Source: Pachypanchax playfairii (taxonomy: Eukaryota; Chordata; Actinopteri; Cyprinodontiformes; Aplocheilidae). Taken from it: DNA of 64,000 bases. Shown here piece by piece: positions 51,901 through 63,968 of this stretch. The DNA is taken from the NCBI GenBank assembly GCA_006937955.1, contig SSNP01000067.1, positions 1,917,031-1,981,030 on the forward strand. The letters are read 5' to 3'. Position numbers and translations under genes: made by a program. Below the pieces are notes generated by a model. The model did not search any database, was not told the origin of the DNA, and was given only the letters and a program-made list of their open reading frames with translations. Position 1 is the first letter of the stretch; every line of letters begins with the position of its first letter.

Positions 51901-54900
51901 GAAACCTCTGAGGTGGTCTCTTTGCACACATACACATGCGTAATTATTAAGACCCAGGTGGGGACACTTAACGCTAAATCTGCAGAGAGTTTCAGCCTTT
52001 TTTCTCACACTGCCAGGAATTCCTCTACATTTCCCGTCTTCCTTCGTATTCCCACCCCCATGTTTTATTTACTCAATCTTTAACCCCACGCCACCACCAC
52101 TTTTTGCCATCACTCGTTTCCATCCTATTTCCTACACTATCATTACATTACACTATTCTTTTTTCATCCCAACCCTGCAGTACCTTTTACTCCACTGTAA
52201 CCGCTCATCATTACCTGCGTATGGCTTTAGGAGTCTCTCCAATAATGACAGTGGTGCATCCTGTGTGGTGCAAACTTTTACTGGTGAAGGTAACTGGATG
52301 ATCCTCATTGTGCTTCTGCAGCTTAACTGATGTGGAATGAGGATGGCTGTCTGGTAAGCTTGTGGGAAGACTCTAAGAAATAAAAAAAAAAGAATATTAT
52401 GTTTTAAATAGGCAGAAAATGGTTAACTGGTATAAAAAATTGACTGGACCAGTTTAGTGTTTGTTGAACACACCTCCTGGGTGACCGGTAGGTGATTTGC
52501 CGGAAACTGGGAGTGAATTTTGCGTTCAAACACGTCTCGTACTGCAGCTCTGCTGATCAGCTCCTCAGCTTTGCTTCCACCCACCACACGCTGGTTAGAG
52601 TGTGTGTAAACCACCTCATGTACGTCTCCTTTTAAACAAAAAGGATCATCATTATTGCTGGGGTTAACGTGTTCAAACATTCAATTGGCTAAACTGTGGA
52701 TTCAAACCTAAAACACAGTCGATGGTTCGCTTCGTTTCATTAGAAGACGGAGATCTCTGCTTTTTAAGATTTGTGAATGAAGCTTTTTCCCCCATTTCTT
52801 CTCCTCTTCCTGTAGAAGGTGTGAGTTCATCCTCTGAAGAAGTGAATGTTTCTATGTTTTCTGTGTATCTGGATCTGGACTTGTTCTTTCCACAGACTCT
52901 GTGTCTTCTTCCCTTGTGAGATGTTCCTTTTCCTCTGTCTCTTCCTTTTTTATAGCAATTTAAATCATATTTTTTGGAACCCGTTGTTGTTTCTAGGTTG
53001 AAATCGTCCGATTCGTCTGAGTCGAAGTTTTTCACTTTGGGAACAGAAGTTTGGAGTTTGTGAGCTTTCTTGTTGTCTGGTGAGGAATCTCCATCGCTCA
53101 TGTCATCCACCGCAGTTTGTTTATCCTTACATCGTTTCTGAGTCCATCTCCGTCTCACAGCAACATCCTCTTCTTTTGAGAGAAAAATCTTTTCTCCATT
53201 ATCATCGTGTTTTTTGTCTGAGCCGGAGGATCCATCCTGAGTTATGATTCCAGATTTAAGAGGAAATAAAACACAATTTCCTGCACTGGAAGGCTTGCTG
53301 AGACCAGGGGAAGTTTGGTCTATCTTTTGATCATCAGCAGCAGCATCCTCTTCAGAGGGGCTCTCTTCAGCACAAGAACTGCTGTCCACTTCCTCTAACT
53401 CGGCTCTCTTACTGACCCGTTCAAGCAGACTGGAGAAGCCATGCTGGAGGAGACTCATCCAACCACGACTAGTGTTCACTTTCCCACTGTTCCCGTCACC
53501 GTCTCTTCTCTGGTTTGAGGCCTTCCTCTTCAGCTTCTGCACCTCTTCATCATCTGTTTCACTCCCACTGCTGAAGTCCAGCACATCTCTGGAAACCTGG
53601 GATGAATCTCCATTCGTCTTGGCTGCTTCAGCATGTAATAAGGGACCTCCGGGTTCCTGAAATTAAAAAAAAAAGAAAGAAATGAATCTAAAGTAAAAGA
53701 TAAACAGATGAATAAAAAGAAAAAAGTGATGCAAGAAGATATATAAAGAGAAAACATCAAAACACTGAATGATTTAGCAACAAACTGGTAATAAATTCTT
53801 CATTTCCCCTCTTTGTGCCATCTTTCAGTGAACTAACCCATGCGATGTAAATGTAAAACACATGTTCTCCAACTACAAATCATAATAAAACATCAACGTG
53901 ACATGAGCCCTCCACCATGATGTAATTGGCAGAAAACAAAATAACAGGAACGTAGCAGATAGGCTTTAGTGTGGTCTGCTTCTTTCATTAGGTCAAGCGA
54001 GAAATTATATCCAGCTGTTTTAAACCGGATCCCAAAAAAAACGAGTCGAAACGAATCTCATCCTTCGGTGCCATGATGAAACGAAACAAATAACCTGAGT
54101 GTTGAAGTTTGTATGATCAGTGTTTAGACGCTTGCTGTAAGAAGATTTAAGGACATGAGCTGTGGTCTGCTAAACTGTCACTGGGCTAGTTTGATTGACA
54201 GATAAAAAGATCCTTGTTTGAGGTATTCCATCTTTCACATGGGAATAAGAAAGTGAGTGGGCCACATGGGGGAGGAGACAGGAAACGGTTGGGAAAGACG
54301 CAAGTCCCGCCGTGTCTCTGAAAACAACTTACACTATCTCTCTTCGTCTCCTCCTCCTCCTCCTCGCTGCCTCTTTGAGTTCTTGTCGTCATCACACCAG
54401 CCTCTATTCGTCCTTCTCGCTGGCAAGACAATACAGATGTTTCATTGGACACCATCAACTCAAAAGCTGTCAGAAAACTTTAGGTCTTATTTTTACAAAC
54501 ACTGATTCAGCAAAGAGGGGCACACAGACGTCTCAAGCCTCAATAAAACAGTAAACAACATGGAGGATTTCAGACCTCCAGGATCCTGCGAGTGAGACAC
54601 GTCCCTTCAGTTTGCAGCCGGAAGAGATTTGGAATCCCAAACAGCTCCCCGTTGTAGGCATCGCTCCCCTGAACTGCCTCGAAATACCGCCGGGCGCTCT
54701 CCTTCCCAACAACCGAGCTCTGCAATTGCTTATAAAAAAAATGTGTCTAGTGTTATATAATCAGACTTATACTGAATCCACAGAGAGATTAGTGTTTATA
54801 AAACAACAACAACAAAAATTGAAGTGATCAATAACCTAACAGACGTGGATTTTCATCATGTTCAAAAATAATCACAAAATGTAAATAAAGTTTTCAAGCA

Positions 54901-57900
54901 CAAAATAGATAAACACAATCAAATGAGTTTAATTCTATTATCAAGTGTCATGTAAACCCAGAGAGCAGTGTGTTTACCGTGGCGTTGCTTATAACCGTGT
55001 GGTACCTGTTTGTAAACTTGTCTGAGGTAGATGACCTCCTCTACGGTTCCCAGCGAGATCAGCCGGAGAACAGTAACATCCCTGCACTGACCGATACGAT
55101 ACGCCCTGAGAGGGAACAAACACAGGAACCCAAAGCTGTGATACTAAAGTTCTGATCAGATCAGCTGGGTAACGTTTTAATCAACCCTAATCTGATCCAC
55201 CTGTCAATAGCCTGAAGATCATTGGCCGGGTTCCAGGTGGGGTCAAACAGAACCACCACGTTAGCGCCGACAAAGTTTAGGCCAAGACCACCTGCCCTGT
55301 TAGGACAAGCATTTATCTTTAGGATCAACATTTTAAAATAAGTTTAAAACAAACATCTTTTTTTAACTCACATGGTGGAAACCAAGCAGAGGTTGATGTG
55401 AGAAGAGCTGTTAAAATCTTTGACAATCTGGACTCTTTCTTTGGATTTGGTGGACCCGTCCAGTCGACTATAATCTAGTCCCTCCGCCATGCAGTATCTC
55501 TCCAGTACATCTAACAGCTGATGGGATATGTGGACATTAATATCACTGTGAGCGCATTATATATGTATATAACAGATATTTCCAGTCTATGGAATCATTA
55601 GAACTGTGTGGAAGAGTTAAAATAAAACCACCAAACTAACAAAGCCAGTGGATTTTATTTAAGATTCATACTGTATATTTATACACATGCTTAAGGGTAA
55701 TACTAAACTGTGCCTTGGGAGAACTCTTTATCCCAAAAAAGCAAAACAGGTCATAAAAATATGCCCTGAGAGCAGCCACAAATATTATTGCACAGTATCA
55801 GATGACAGCAACTATAAGAATCTGCAGAAACTAATTATCTTGAACGGTCTAATTACTCTGTCAAAACCCCCCAAAGGTATATCTATATATGTACAGTACG
55901 TCATGAGAAAACCACGACGCTAATAAGGATCTTTTTTTTTTCTTCTTCCATAAACCAGTTCAGCTCTCATAATAGTGGCAGTTTAAAAAAGAACTTCACT
56001 CTAATTGAAAAACATTTATTTTCTCAGCACAAACACAAAATCTCTCAAGTTTTCTATTTTAAACTCAAAAAATGTGGGAGGTTTTCCATTTTCAAACTGC
56101 AAAAACAGCGTGTTAGGTCCGAGTCAGGATTCAGCCACTTGTTGAACCGCCTTACAGCAGAAACATCTGTTAGGTTACATCTGTCTCACATCATTTAAAC
56201 AGAAAATCTGGACCACTCTTCTCTTGCCGCTTCAGTTCACGGAGGTGATGCTGATTTGCTGCCGTGTGTGGGATCAGCGTGTGACACGGTTTTGGCGAAG
56301 ATGAGGCTGCTGGGTATGCAGCCTCCGGATCGACTTACTGAGGTGACAGTTTTGGACGTGCTCACAAGTGTTGATATTCAGTAGTGAGGATCTTAGTTTT
56401 GTCAAATAAATACTAGTGTAATTATCTTGTGTTGTTGGACTTTAAAGACCAGGAAAGAGTCCAACATTTCTATTATGTCCTGATACATAAAGACTAAGAT
56501 TTGAAAGATAAACTTACTTTATAACTCAATGAAAGCTCTCACCTTGGTAGAAAGAGAAAAGATCAGTACTTTATCTCTCCTTTGCAGATAATATTTGAGA
56601 AGTTTTTGCAAAACCTATAAGAAAAAGGACACGAGTGTGCAACAGGTGCTGAAACATCCTGTGAAGACGACATGAAAAAGCCATCAAGTCCGTGTCGTAC
56701 CCTCATTTTTCCACTGTACACCGGATCTGAAAGAGCTTCAAATGCTTCAGTTCTGCATCTCTCCACAAACTCCGGGAACTTGTGAAAAACCTTCGCACAG
56801 ACGGCGCTCACGTACTTTTCCTACAAGGAAAAACAAAAGCGTGACGTCCTTATCAAATTATGTTTATGAAGCGTTTGGTCAAAAAACTAAAGTTACACCA
56901 GAAAGGCTGTACGGTAAATAAAATAAATGAAAAATGATCACACAGGAAGCTTCAAAACACAAAGGGTAATATTGTTTTTGTTATTATTATTATTATTATT
57001 ATTAGCCTCAAACAACAACTGATGTTTACATTGTTTCTGAAACTGGACAGTATGGTTTTACCTGTTTCTTGCTGGTGCTTTGAGTGGACTGTAGAAGGGC
57101 TGCATGGTTGGCAACCTTCCTCAGGATAGTCAGGTAACTAAAGTAGAGCTCCTTTATTAAAACACCTTCAGAGTTTTTCTGCAGAAAAGAATATTTAGAT
57201 CCAAATCTTCATTTGTCTTCTCATGAAATAAGATTAATAAACTAATGCAGCGGATTCTAATATTGTATCAACTGGAATTACAGAAACGCAGCATAAAATA
57301 TCTACAAAACCTTCCCTGTAATTCATAAGTTGAAAGTTGTTCACACTTATGTTTTATTAAAAAAAAAAAAAAAGTTGTTCGGTTTAGTTTATTCCATAAA
57401 AGACTGACGATAACAAGGAGAAAACAAACTTTATAGCAGCAGCTTGTGCGGGTGCGTCCACTTTGACAGTCGCATTTCTCTGAAGATCTCAGTAGCAACG
57501 TCACGTCTTCACAGTCCAGCACCGCCCGATAAACCTCCTGCTGAAAGTCCGTCAGAGAGCAGTACACCACCTGGAACCAAAAACCCAACCCACATGATTT
57601 CTGACACTTCCAGAGAAACAGGAACATAAGAATAAACACAGTTTTAGGATTTCTTACCCTGTCATCTTTCTTTGGTAGCTGTTTTTGGATGAGTGCTTTT
57701 GTTCTCCTTAAGAACAGATGTGAGATCTTCCTCATCAGGGCGTGGACAGTCTTCCTCGCTGTAGCTAGGGAGCGTTTGGTTGCACTATGTCTCTGCCCTT
57801 GTTCGATAGGATCTGAGAAATGGTTCTTAAAGTGGCCCAAGCTGCCGAGACAACCTGGTACGGCCCTAAATAAAACACAGTTATTTATAGAAGTGCAAAC

Positions 57901-60545
57901 TGAAAGTGTTTTAACCTGAAAGAGAAAAATCAAGTCTGATGAACGCTAAAGCGTCTGCGCAGGAAGTCAAACATTTTACGAGTGATTACAAGGATGAAGG
58001 AAATATAGAATTTACAAGTGTAAATTAAACACTGACAGAACAACCGTTGTAGCAGTAAAAAGGCTCCTAAATTTAAGGCAACAAACCAAGGATGTTTTTA
58101 AATACAGCAAATGAATTTGAATAAATGTTCCAAATTTAGTCAAATTTTCTGAGATGCTCTGTAAGTCAAAGTATACTAAGTTTTGAACCAGCAGAAGAAT
58201 AAAAAGCAGTCGATATCCAAAGAAAAAACTGAGACCTTCATAATTGCAAGAAAATTTGGAACCTGTATGTCAGGAAATGAAGTACGTTTCAAGGCTTTCA
58301 CACAGTTCTGTGTAAAAATCCTTTAAACCCACCAATCCATGACACACCACAGCTCTTCAAGGTTGTTCTGTAGGATGGTGCCAGTGAGGCCAATCCGGAT
58401 CTAACAGGAACATAAGTAGGAAGAATAAGCAGCTTGATCCAAGTGGGAAAAACTTTTCAACATTTGCCAAAAACTTTCGATGAGAGCCGTGATTAAACTC
58501 GGGATTAGATCTCTCACCTTACATCTCAGCGCCTTCATGGCCTGAGTGATCTGTGAGTTTGGATTTTTGATCTTGTGGGCCTCATCGACAAACACAGCAG
58601 ACCAGTCGACTCTGCAGGGGGGAAGCAGTGACGTCACGCTCACTCATACTTAAATTAATCCTGGTTGCATCTGTTTTAATCTGTTTTATGTTCTTATCAC
58701 TTGTTGAATTGATCCAGGCAGAGTCGGAGCGTCTCATAGGTGGTGAGCGCGATCTCGGTACGGCCCTTCTTGATGCGAGCCAGCTCCTCCTCTTTTCTCA
58801 GCCCGTGGACCACCACGCAATGGAAGTTCCCCCATGTGTCCAGTTCATCTTTCCAGTTATAAAGCACTGACAGTGGAGCCACAATGAGAAACACCTGGAC
58901 CAGATCATAAAAACAGAACAATAACATGAGCTGCTGCATGCGATCGAACCCAGCAGGTATCAGTAGAAACATCTAGTCCAGTCGTATATTTTAACACTCA
59001 CTTTGCTGGGGACACTTTGCTCGGAGGAGATCTGAGACTGTAGAAACTGAGGCCTGTTCTTCTCTATGTCTTCCCATGTGCCTGTTTTATGCAGTACAGC
59101 AGCAAGGAAACCTATGACCTGTAATCAAGAAATCGAAAGCAAGAGATGAAATAAATCCCCAACTTGGAAGTACTTGGAATGATTTTGTGCAGAATGTCTT
59201 GTACCTGTACAGTTTTTCCAAGGCCCATGTCATCTCCCAGGATACACCCGGTGGAATTGATGTAGTTATTGTAAATGAAGCTAATACCTTCTCTCTGGTA
59301 ATCCCTTAAGTATCTGTTGATAGTATAAGGAACTCTGTCTTCATCGCTCAGGTTTAGTGGGATGCAGAGACTGGGTTGGATGCTGCTGCCAGGAAACACA
59401 GGTTTCTCCTGGCACAGTTGATTCAATCCTGGTCTTAGAAGTTTTCGAACAGGTACGGCTTCCTCCTCCTGTTCCTCCCCCTCTGTGAAGATCACCCACG
59501 CTGTATCATTATCATGAGAAGAAGAAGTCAGTCTGTGGATAGTCGCTTCTGTCAAGATGCCATCATGTGACCTTGGAGCCAGACAAAGGTCACCTTCATG
59601 CCACGCAGCTGTAAAAATGACATGCAGAATTATTTTTGCTTTGCATCAGCAAATAATATCAGACAAAGATGAGTAAAAACAAAATGTAGCTCTTAAATAA
59701 TTATTTCATTCATCAAGAAGAAAAAAAACAACTAAGTAACTGCGCCCTGAACCTAACGATTGGTTGTTCCACAACTGCAGTCAAGCATATGTAATAAGTT
59801 TTTCACTTCACTATGATAGACTGATGCAGAACTGTTTTATTTCTGCCATGTTAGATGTTTTTGTACATGAACAGCCTCAATCAGATCGAAGTCCAGACTT
59901 TGACTGGGGCATTAAAAACCCTTCAGGTTTATTCAGAGGTGGACTTGCTGGTTTAGATCCTCAGCTTGGTACATAACTCAAGCGTGCATGAGCCTAATGT
60001 CATGAACTGATAACAGGACATTCTCCTTCCTGTAGAGCAAGTCATCCAGTAGCTCCAGACCGTCACACCACCTCTGAAATGTTAATTTTACCCTAGATGG
60101 AACAAGACACACACCTCCCAAAAATGTCCACATTTACATCCCAAAAAGTTCCACGTTTGTCTCAACAGTTCAACCAGTTTATTGGTTGTAAATAATGTAA
60201 CTGGGACACTTCAGCCGATTTGCTTTATGGTATCTAGGTCACACAAGAACTGGTCTAGTTAAATACTTAGCCTGGTCAAATCTGGACTGAGTTATTCTAG
60301 ACTCAAAGCAGAATCATTAAAACAGAATTTGCGACTCATGAAACCTTTACTGAATTTGTGAAAGAACTAAAATTATCTAATTAACTTTACAGATGGGCCC
60401 GAAGTTAGCCTTTGAATCATTAGCTAGCTTTCGAATCGAGAGCTGACTTCAGCCTCGTTTTAAGATTACGGTATAAAAAAAAAACGTAAAAAGCACAAAA
60501 AACTGAATAAATCAGACCTTCATCGGAAGCAGAGGCTGAAGCCAT
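48955..60545 (-). CDS. ercc6l2: ERCC6L2, SNF2-family DNA-repair ATPase (complete)
   Basis: ERCC6L2 is a Rad54/CSB-like DNA-dependent ATPase acting in double-strand-break repair. Coding exons in order are 60518-60545, 59205-59608, 59002-59118, 58701-58894, 58518-58611, 58333-58400, 57658-57865, 57430-57570, 57062-57178, 56701-56820, 56543-56614, 55372-55517, 55201-55296, 55006-55105, 54576-54728, 54333-54419, 52474-53656, 52215-52372 and 48955-50152. They sum to about 1,560 residues, like the human long isoform. Motifs are Walker A DDMGLGKT (about 135-142), DEAH (257-260), LTGT (284-287), AGGLGLNF (571-578) and AIDRAYRIGQ (599-608). A disordered Ser/Glu-rich linker follows, then the conserved HSNQ-GSKAE block, IIGETPKAIRR, GDTSILDDLLKA, DIWDILNE and the end NDKFLWKK. 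All phases agree except in exon 52474-53656. Its length is 3n+1 and its frame changes between 52673 and 52683. The start is in exon 2, because upstream ATGs terminate at once. Confidence 0.93.
50153..52214. other. Last ercc6l2 intron, with a possible LTR-like end
   Basis: The stretch about 50690-51102 is pyrimidine-rich, has an AATAAA (about 51028), and ends GAGCCCATGACA, resembling the 3' part of a fish LTR or retroelement. I cannot find its left border or a duplication. The rest of the intron shows nothing. Confidence 0.35.
52673..52683 (-). other. ercc6l2: Frame change inside the large ercc6l2 exon
   Basis: Upstream, the minus-strand frame reads KRTIDCVLGLNPQFSQLNV and stops at 52673-52675. 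The frame that continues the conserved block (DVHEVVYTHSNQRVVGGSKA) is closed upstream by a stop at 52681-52683. So any single indel must lie in about 11 bases. The whole exon (1183 nt) is one base too long for its flanking phase-0 junctions. No acceptor or donor pair of a usable size fits an intron here. Confidence 0.7.
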
Positions 60546-60760
60546 CCCTCTTCTCCTTCCTCTCTGGTCTTTAGCCTGCAAAAAACAAACACACAAGTTT
60601 AGTTTCGCTTAATGCTAAAATAAAACCGCTGCAGTTAAATAACTTAGAGAAGGTGTATTTATTTAAATCTTTAATTTACCTATGTAGTCGCTCATGGTCA
60701 GCTCATTTTGTTAAGCGAAAGCAGCGGCAGGCAGCTTTCACTGTTTATCTATCTCACCAA
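60518..60760 (-). promoter_or_regulatory. ercc6l2 5' region: UTR exon 1, splice, short uORFs and CCAAT box
   Basis: A donor (ATAG then GTAAAT, 60674-60679) closes a first exon starting near 60740. It joins an acceptor (TTTGCAG) before exon 2 at 60575. The first exon holds two upstream ATGs. One (ATGAGCTGA) stops after two codons. The other (MSDYIG) runs across the splice and stops at TAA in exon 2. The main ATG follows at 60545. A CCAAT motif lies at 60757-60761 on the plus strand. The exact transcription start is unknown. Confidence 0.5.
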
Positions 60761-60959
60761 TCAGTCCCGCACTTTCGACAAATTTTTTAACAACTTAAAA
60801 ATAAATTTTCACAACGCTTTAGACCGGAAAACGCAATTTATTACACTCGTCTTTAAATAATTGTTTGTTTTGTCTGATAACTATTTTTTCCCGGTAAAGT
60901 TTTCTGTTCAACATTGTGTCGAAAGTGCAGTATATCGTCTAAATTACCCTGCGAAAAAA

Positions 60960-61480
60960 ACTGCTGCTGCCTTCAGGCGTCGACTCGCCACCACTGGTCA
61001 GACTGTTACCATCTACCTCTGCATCTTCTCTCGCATCAATCACCTCATGTCCTCCTTCACTACATCTACAGTATGTATCACCTCTTTGGTCCTCCTCTAG
61101 ACCTCCTGCCTGGCAGTTCCTTCCTCAGCATCCTTTTCCCAATAAACCCACTATCTCTCCTCTGGACATGTCCAAACCGTCTCAGTCTCTCTGACTTTAT
61201 CTCCAAAACATCTGTGTCGTCCCTCTGATGGACTCATTCCTGATCCTGTCCATCCTTGACCCTTCCAAAGAACCTCAACATTTTCATTTCTGCTACCTTT
61301 AGCTGTGTCTCGTGTCCCAGTGGTCCCATAAACCAGACAGCATGGCTGGTTTGTGCACCTTTTCTTTCATTCTTGCTGATACTCTTTAGTCCCACATCAC
61401 TCCTGACACTTTTCTTCACTCGTTCCCACCTGCTTGCACTTGTTTCTTGACTTCTTTTCCGCACTCTCCATTACTCTGGA
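60960..61480 (-). pseudogene. RTE-type LINE reverse-transcriptase tail, degenerate
   Basis: On the minus strand, fragments such as SHAVWFMGPLGHETQLKVAE, MKMLRFFGRVKDGQDQE and a following Arg-rich region match the C-terminal end of RTE/BovB-like LINE ORF2 (…LYG-E-…VAEMKMLR…). Frames are broken. It lies about 250 bp upstream of the ercc6l2 first exon. Confidence 0.65.
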
Positions 61481-62095
61481 CTGTTGAGTTTTCATAAAAT
61501 ATATAATACATTAGTCTAGTAGTTCATTATACCTATAAACAATATGCATCAAAATTCATAATTTTACACACTTGAACATAAACTCATGATATCTGCCTTT
61601 TTTTTTTCATCTGAGTGCACATTATTTTTCTAATAATGTGGAAAAAGTTCCACCATAGCAGATTTTTTTGTTTTTGCTTGTTGCTACTTACAGATGATAA
61701 CACATTTTATTATAAGACGAGGAAAACGAACAATTTTTAATGGCCTTGCTACAAAGTGAAGCTTTTTAATATTTGGGCTGAAAACCATGTCAAGACGGCA
61801 GCTCATGTTTAACTTTATACATTTATTTTTAGTTTACCGGTCAGAACATAAAGGTCACAGAGTTCTTTCTCTGCATGTAAAACAATATTAACTTAATCCT
61901 AAAAATGTCCTTCAGTTCACGTTAAATAACACTTTTAATTTAATTACAGAAAATGATGCCATCATCATAACAGCTATTATTGCTCTTTGATTATCACACA
62001 CATGTTTTATGAGGTGGTTAAAAAAAAAAGATAAAAGATTACGAATGTGGTTGATGTAATATTGTTAGAAAAGTTTATTTTAATCCTGTTTCGAC

Positions 62096-62431
62096 ATGGA
62101 GCAGATTTGTAAACACTCTACAACACTGTCTCAGCTTTTTATCCTCGATTTCACTTCAGATGAGCCACAACTAGATCCGTTCCTTGTTATGGTGCTCCGC
62201 CACACAAAAACAGTACTTTTTGTTCCTGCTTTCCCGACATCGGGAATTTATAGAGCAGCTGCTGCAGATGTTCTCATAAAGAAAGCCCAAACGCTGATGT
62301 CAAACAGTTTACATATCAAGCTCAATCTTGCACACACACTGGTTTTCTCGCTGAACCACAAGGGCCTCGTTCACAATCATTCACTATCACTGGAGCAGCG
62401 AGAGTTCTGCTATATGGAGCTCCGGTTGCAG
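62096..62431 (+). CDS. Candidate first coding exon of an unrecognised gene
   Basis: An open frame of 112 codons starts at an ATG in good context (CGACATGG), with an in-frame stop just upstream. It ends at a consensus donor (TTGCAG then GTGAGT at 62432). The protein begins MEQICKHSTTLSQLFILDF and ends EQREFCYMELRLQ. I do not recognise a domain, and I see no further exon before the window ends. It may be real or a chance frame in a less AT-rich patch. It would be divergent from ercc6l2. Confidence 0.3.
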
Positions 62432-62851
62432 GTGAGTTTTACTGCCGGACAGTTCCACAGATGACTTGTTAAATGATTTTCTTTAGATTTCTAAGAGGAA
62501 ATCAAATATTTGAAGAACCATTTAGAAGTTGCTTTTTTGTGAGATGTTCAAATACTAGAGTGGATATTAAAGGCTCAGCAGTTTTAATGACTCAAACAAA
62601 TGTCCTTATATGAAAAATTGTCTTAGAAACTTGAAAGTTACAGTAATCAAAGAACATTGAAATACACAAAATGGTAAAAGACACAGTGAAATCAAAGCTA
62701 AATTATGTAATTAAAAAGAACAATTTGTAAAAATGTTCACTTTTAAAAGTTTTGGAGAAGATGAATGCTTAAATTCAAACTTAAAAAATTATTTCAAAGC
62801 CCGATTCAGACTGTTTATAAGTCTGGATTTTATTCAGACAGAGCAGGTCCG

Positions 62852-63269
62852 TGTCAGAGTCTATGTTTTTGTATATTTCTGTTTCCCGGTGTGTTCCTAG
62901 GTGACTGGTGTATCTAGTCTTTTTGTGTTTTCTGTTTTAGTTTGGTGACATCCTGTGCTTCCTGTTCTCCTTGTGTTTCAACTGTCGCTTGTTTTCCTCC
63001 CCTCCTCTTCTCCAGGTGTCCCACGTTTGTGCTAATTGCTCTCCATTGTGTTCTGTTGGTATAAAAAGGTGTGTCAGTTTATGCTGAGTTGTCGGATTGT
63101 CGTCTTCTGTCCATGAGTGTCTGCCTTCTCTGTGTTTCCTGCGAGTCGTAAGTGTTTGCTGCCTTGTCAGCCTTTTGATTTTATATTAAACGTTATTTTC
63201 CCTGCATGTTCGAGCTTCCTGTTTCTCCTTGCACTTTGGGTCCTGTTTTCAGTTTTATGTCCCATGACA
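62852..63269 (+). mobile_element. Solo LTR (418 bp) with 5-bp target duplication
   Basis: It starts TGTCAGAG and ends CCCATGACA (TG...CA). GTCCG duplications flank it (62847-62851 and 63270-63274). Inside are a TATA box TATAAAAAGG (about 63060) and an ATTAAA signal (about 63186), in the expected order. No internal retroviral or Gypsy coding region lies beside it, so it is a recombination-derived solo LTR. The family is not determined. Confidence 0.8.
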
Positions 63270-63393
63270 GTCCGACTATCTCACCAGAACATACGGAGCA
63301 TCAGACAGCATCAACTGGTAAATTAAATAAATAACATTCCACACACATTTCAGTAAGACCAGAAAAAACTGTTTTAGTTAGAAAAAAAATTCT

Positions 63394-63397
<4 letters not shown>

Positions 63398-63430
<33 letters not shown>
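63398..63430. repeat. Poly-T run of 33
   Basis: An uninterrupted T run just before a SINE tail fragment. Confidence 0.9.
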
Positions 63431-63435
<5 letters not shown>

Positions 63436-63463
63436 AGATTTTTTTTTTCAATATTTTGAACAA

Positions 63464-63522
63464 ACCAGCCCCCTGTGACCCTAAAAAGGAAGAAGCAGGT
63501 TTAGAAAATGGATGGGTGGATA
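63464..63522 (+). repeat. SINE 3' tail fragment
   Basis: ACCAGCCCCCTGTGACC through GAAGAAGCAGGTTTAGAAAA matches the tail of the SINE at 27984-28560 and ends in a GGATGGGTGGAT microsatellite-like stretch. Confidence 0.7.
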
Positions 63523-63646
63523 TTTTGAACAATAGAAATAACTCTAAAGTCCCAAACTGACTGGACATTAAAAAGAAGAATAGCTTGTTTTGGTGCAACT
63601 TCATAATGAGCACTTGTTTTATCACTAACAACACAAAGTATTAGTA

Positions 63647-63859
63647 CAGGGGTGGTGAACTCCAGGCCTCGAGAGCCACAATCCTGCACATTTTAGATGT
63701 TCCCCTGCTTCAACACACCTGTTGCACATGAACAGGTCGTTAACAGGCTTCTGCAGGACTTGCTGAGATGTTGCAGATTTGAATCAGGTGTGTTGAAGCT
63801 GGGGAATATCTAAAATGTGCTGGATTGTGGCTCTCGAGGCCTGGAGTTCGCCACCCCGG
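63647..63859. mobile_element. Second 213-bp palindromic hAT element
   Basis: It has the same length and organisation as the copy at 28202-28414. Ends are CAGGGGTGGTGAACTCCAGG and the inverse of GGAGTTCGCCACCCCGG. The 8-bp duplications TATTAGTA lie at 63639-63646 and 63860-63867. Confidence 0.88.
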
Positions 63860-63966
63860 TATTAGTAGATCATTGAGTCTGTTTTGTTTTTATTAGATCA
63901 TTTCCCATAAGATATAGAGCTAGCGACCAGTTAGGATTTTAACAACATTTGCAGGTGTTCTAAGTA

Positions 63967-63968
<2 letters not shown>

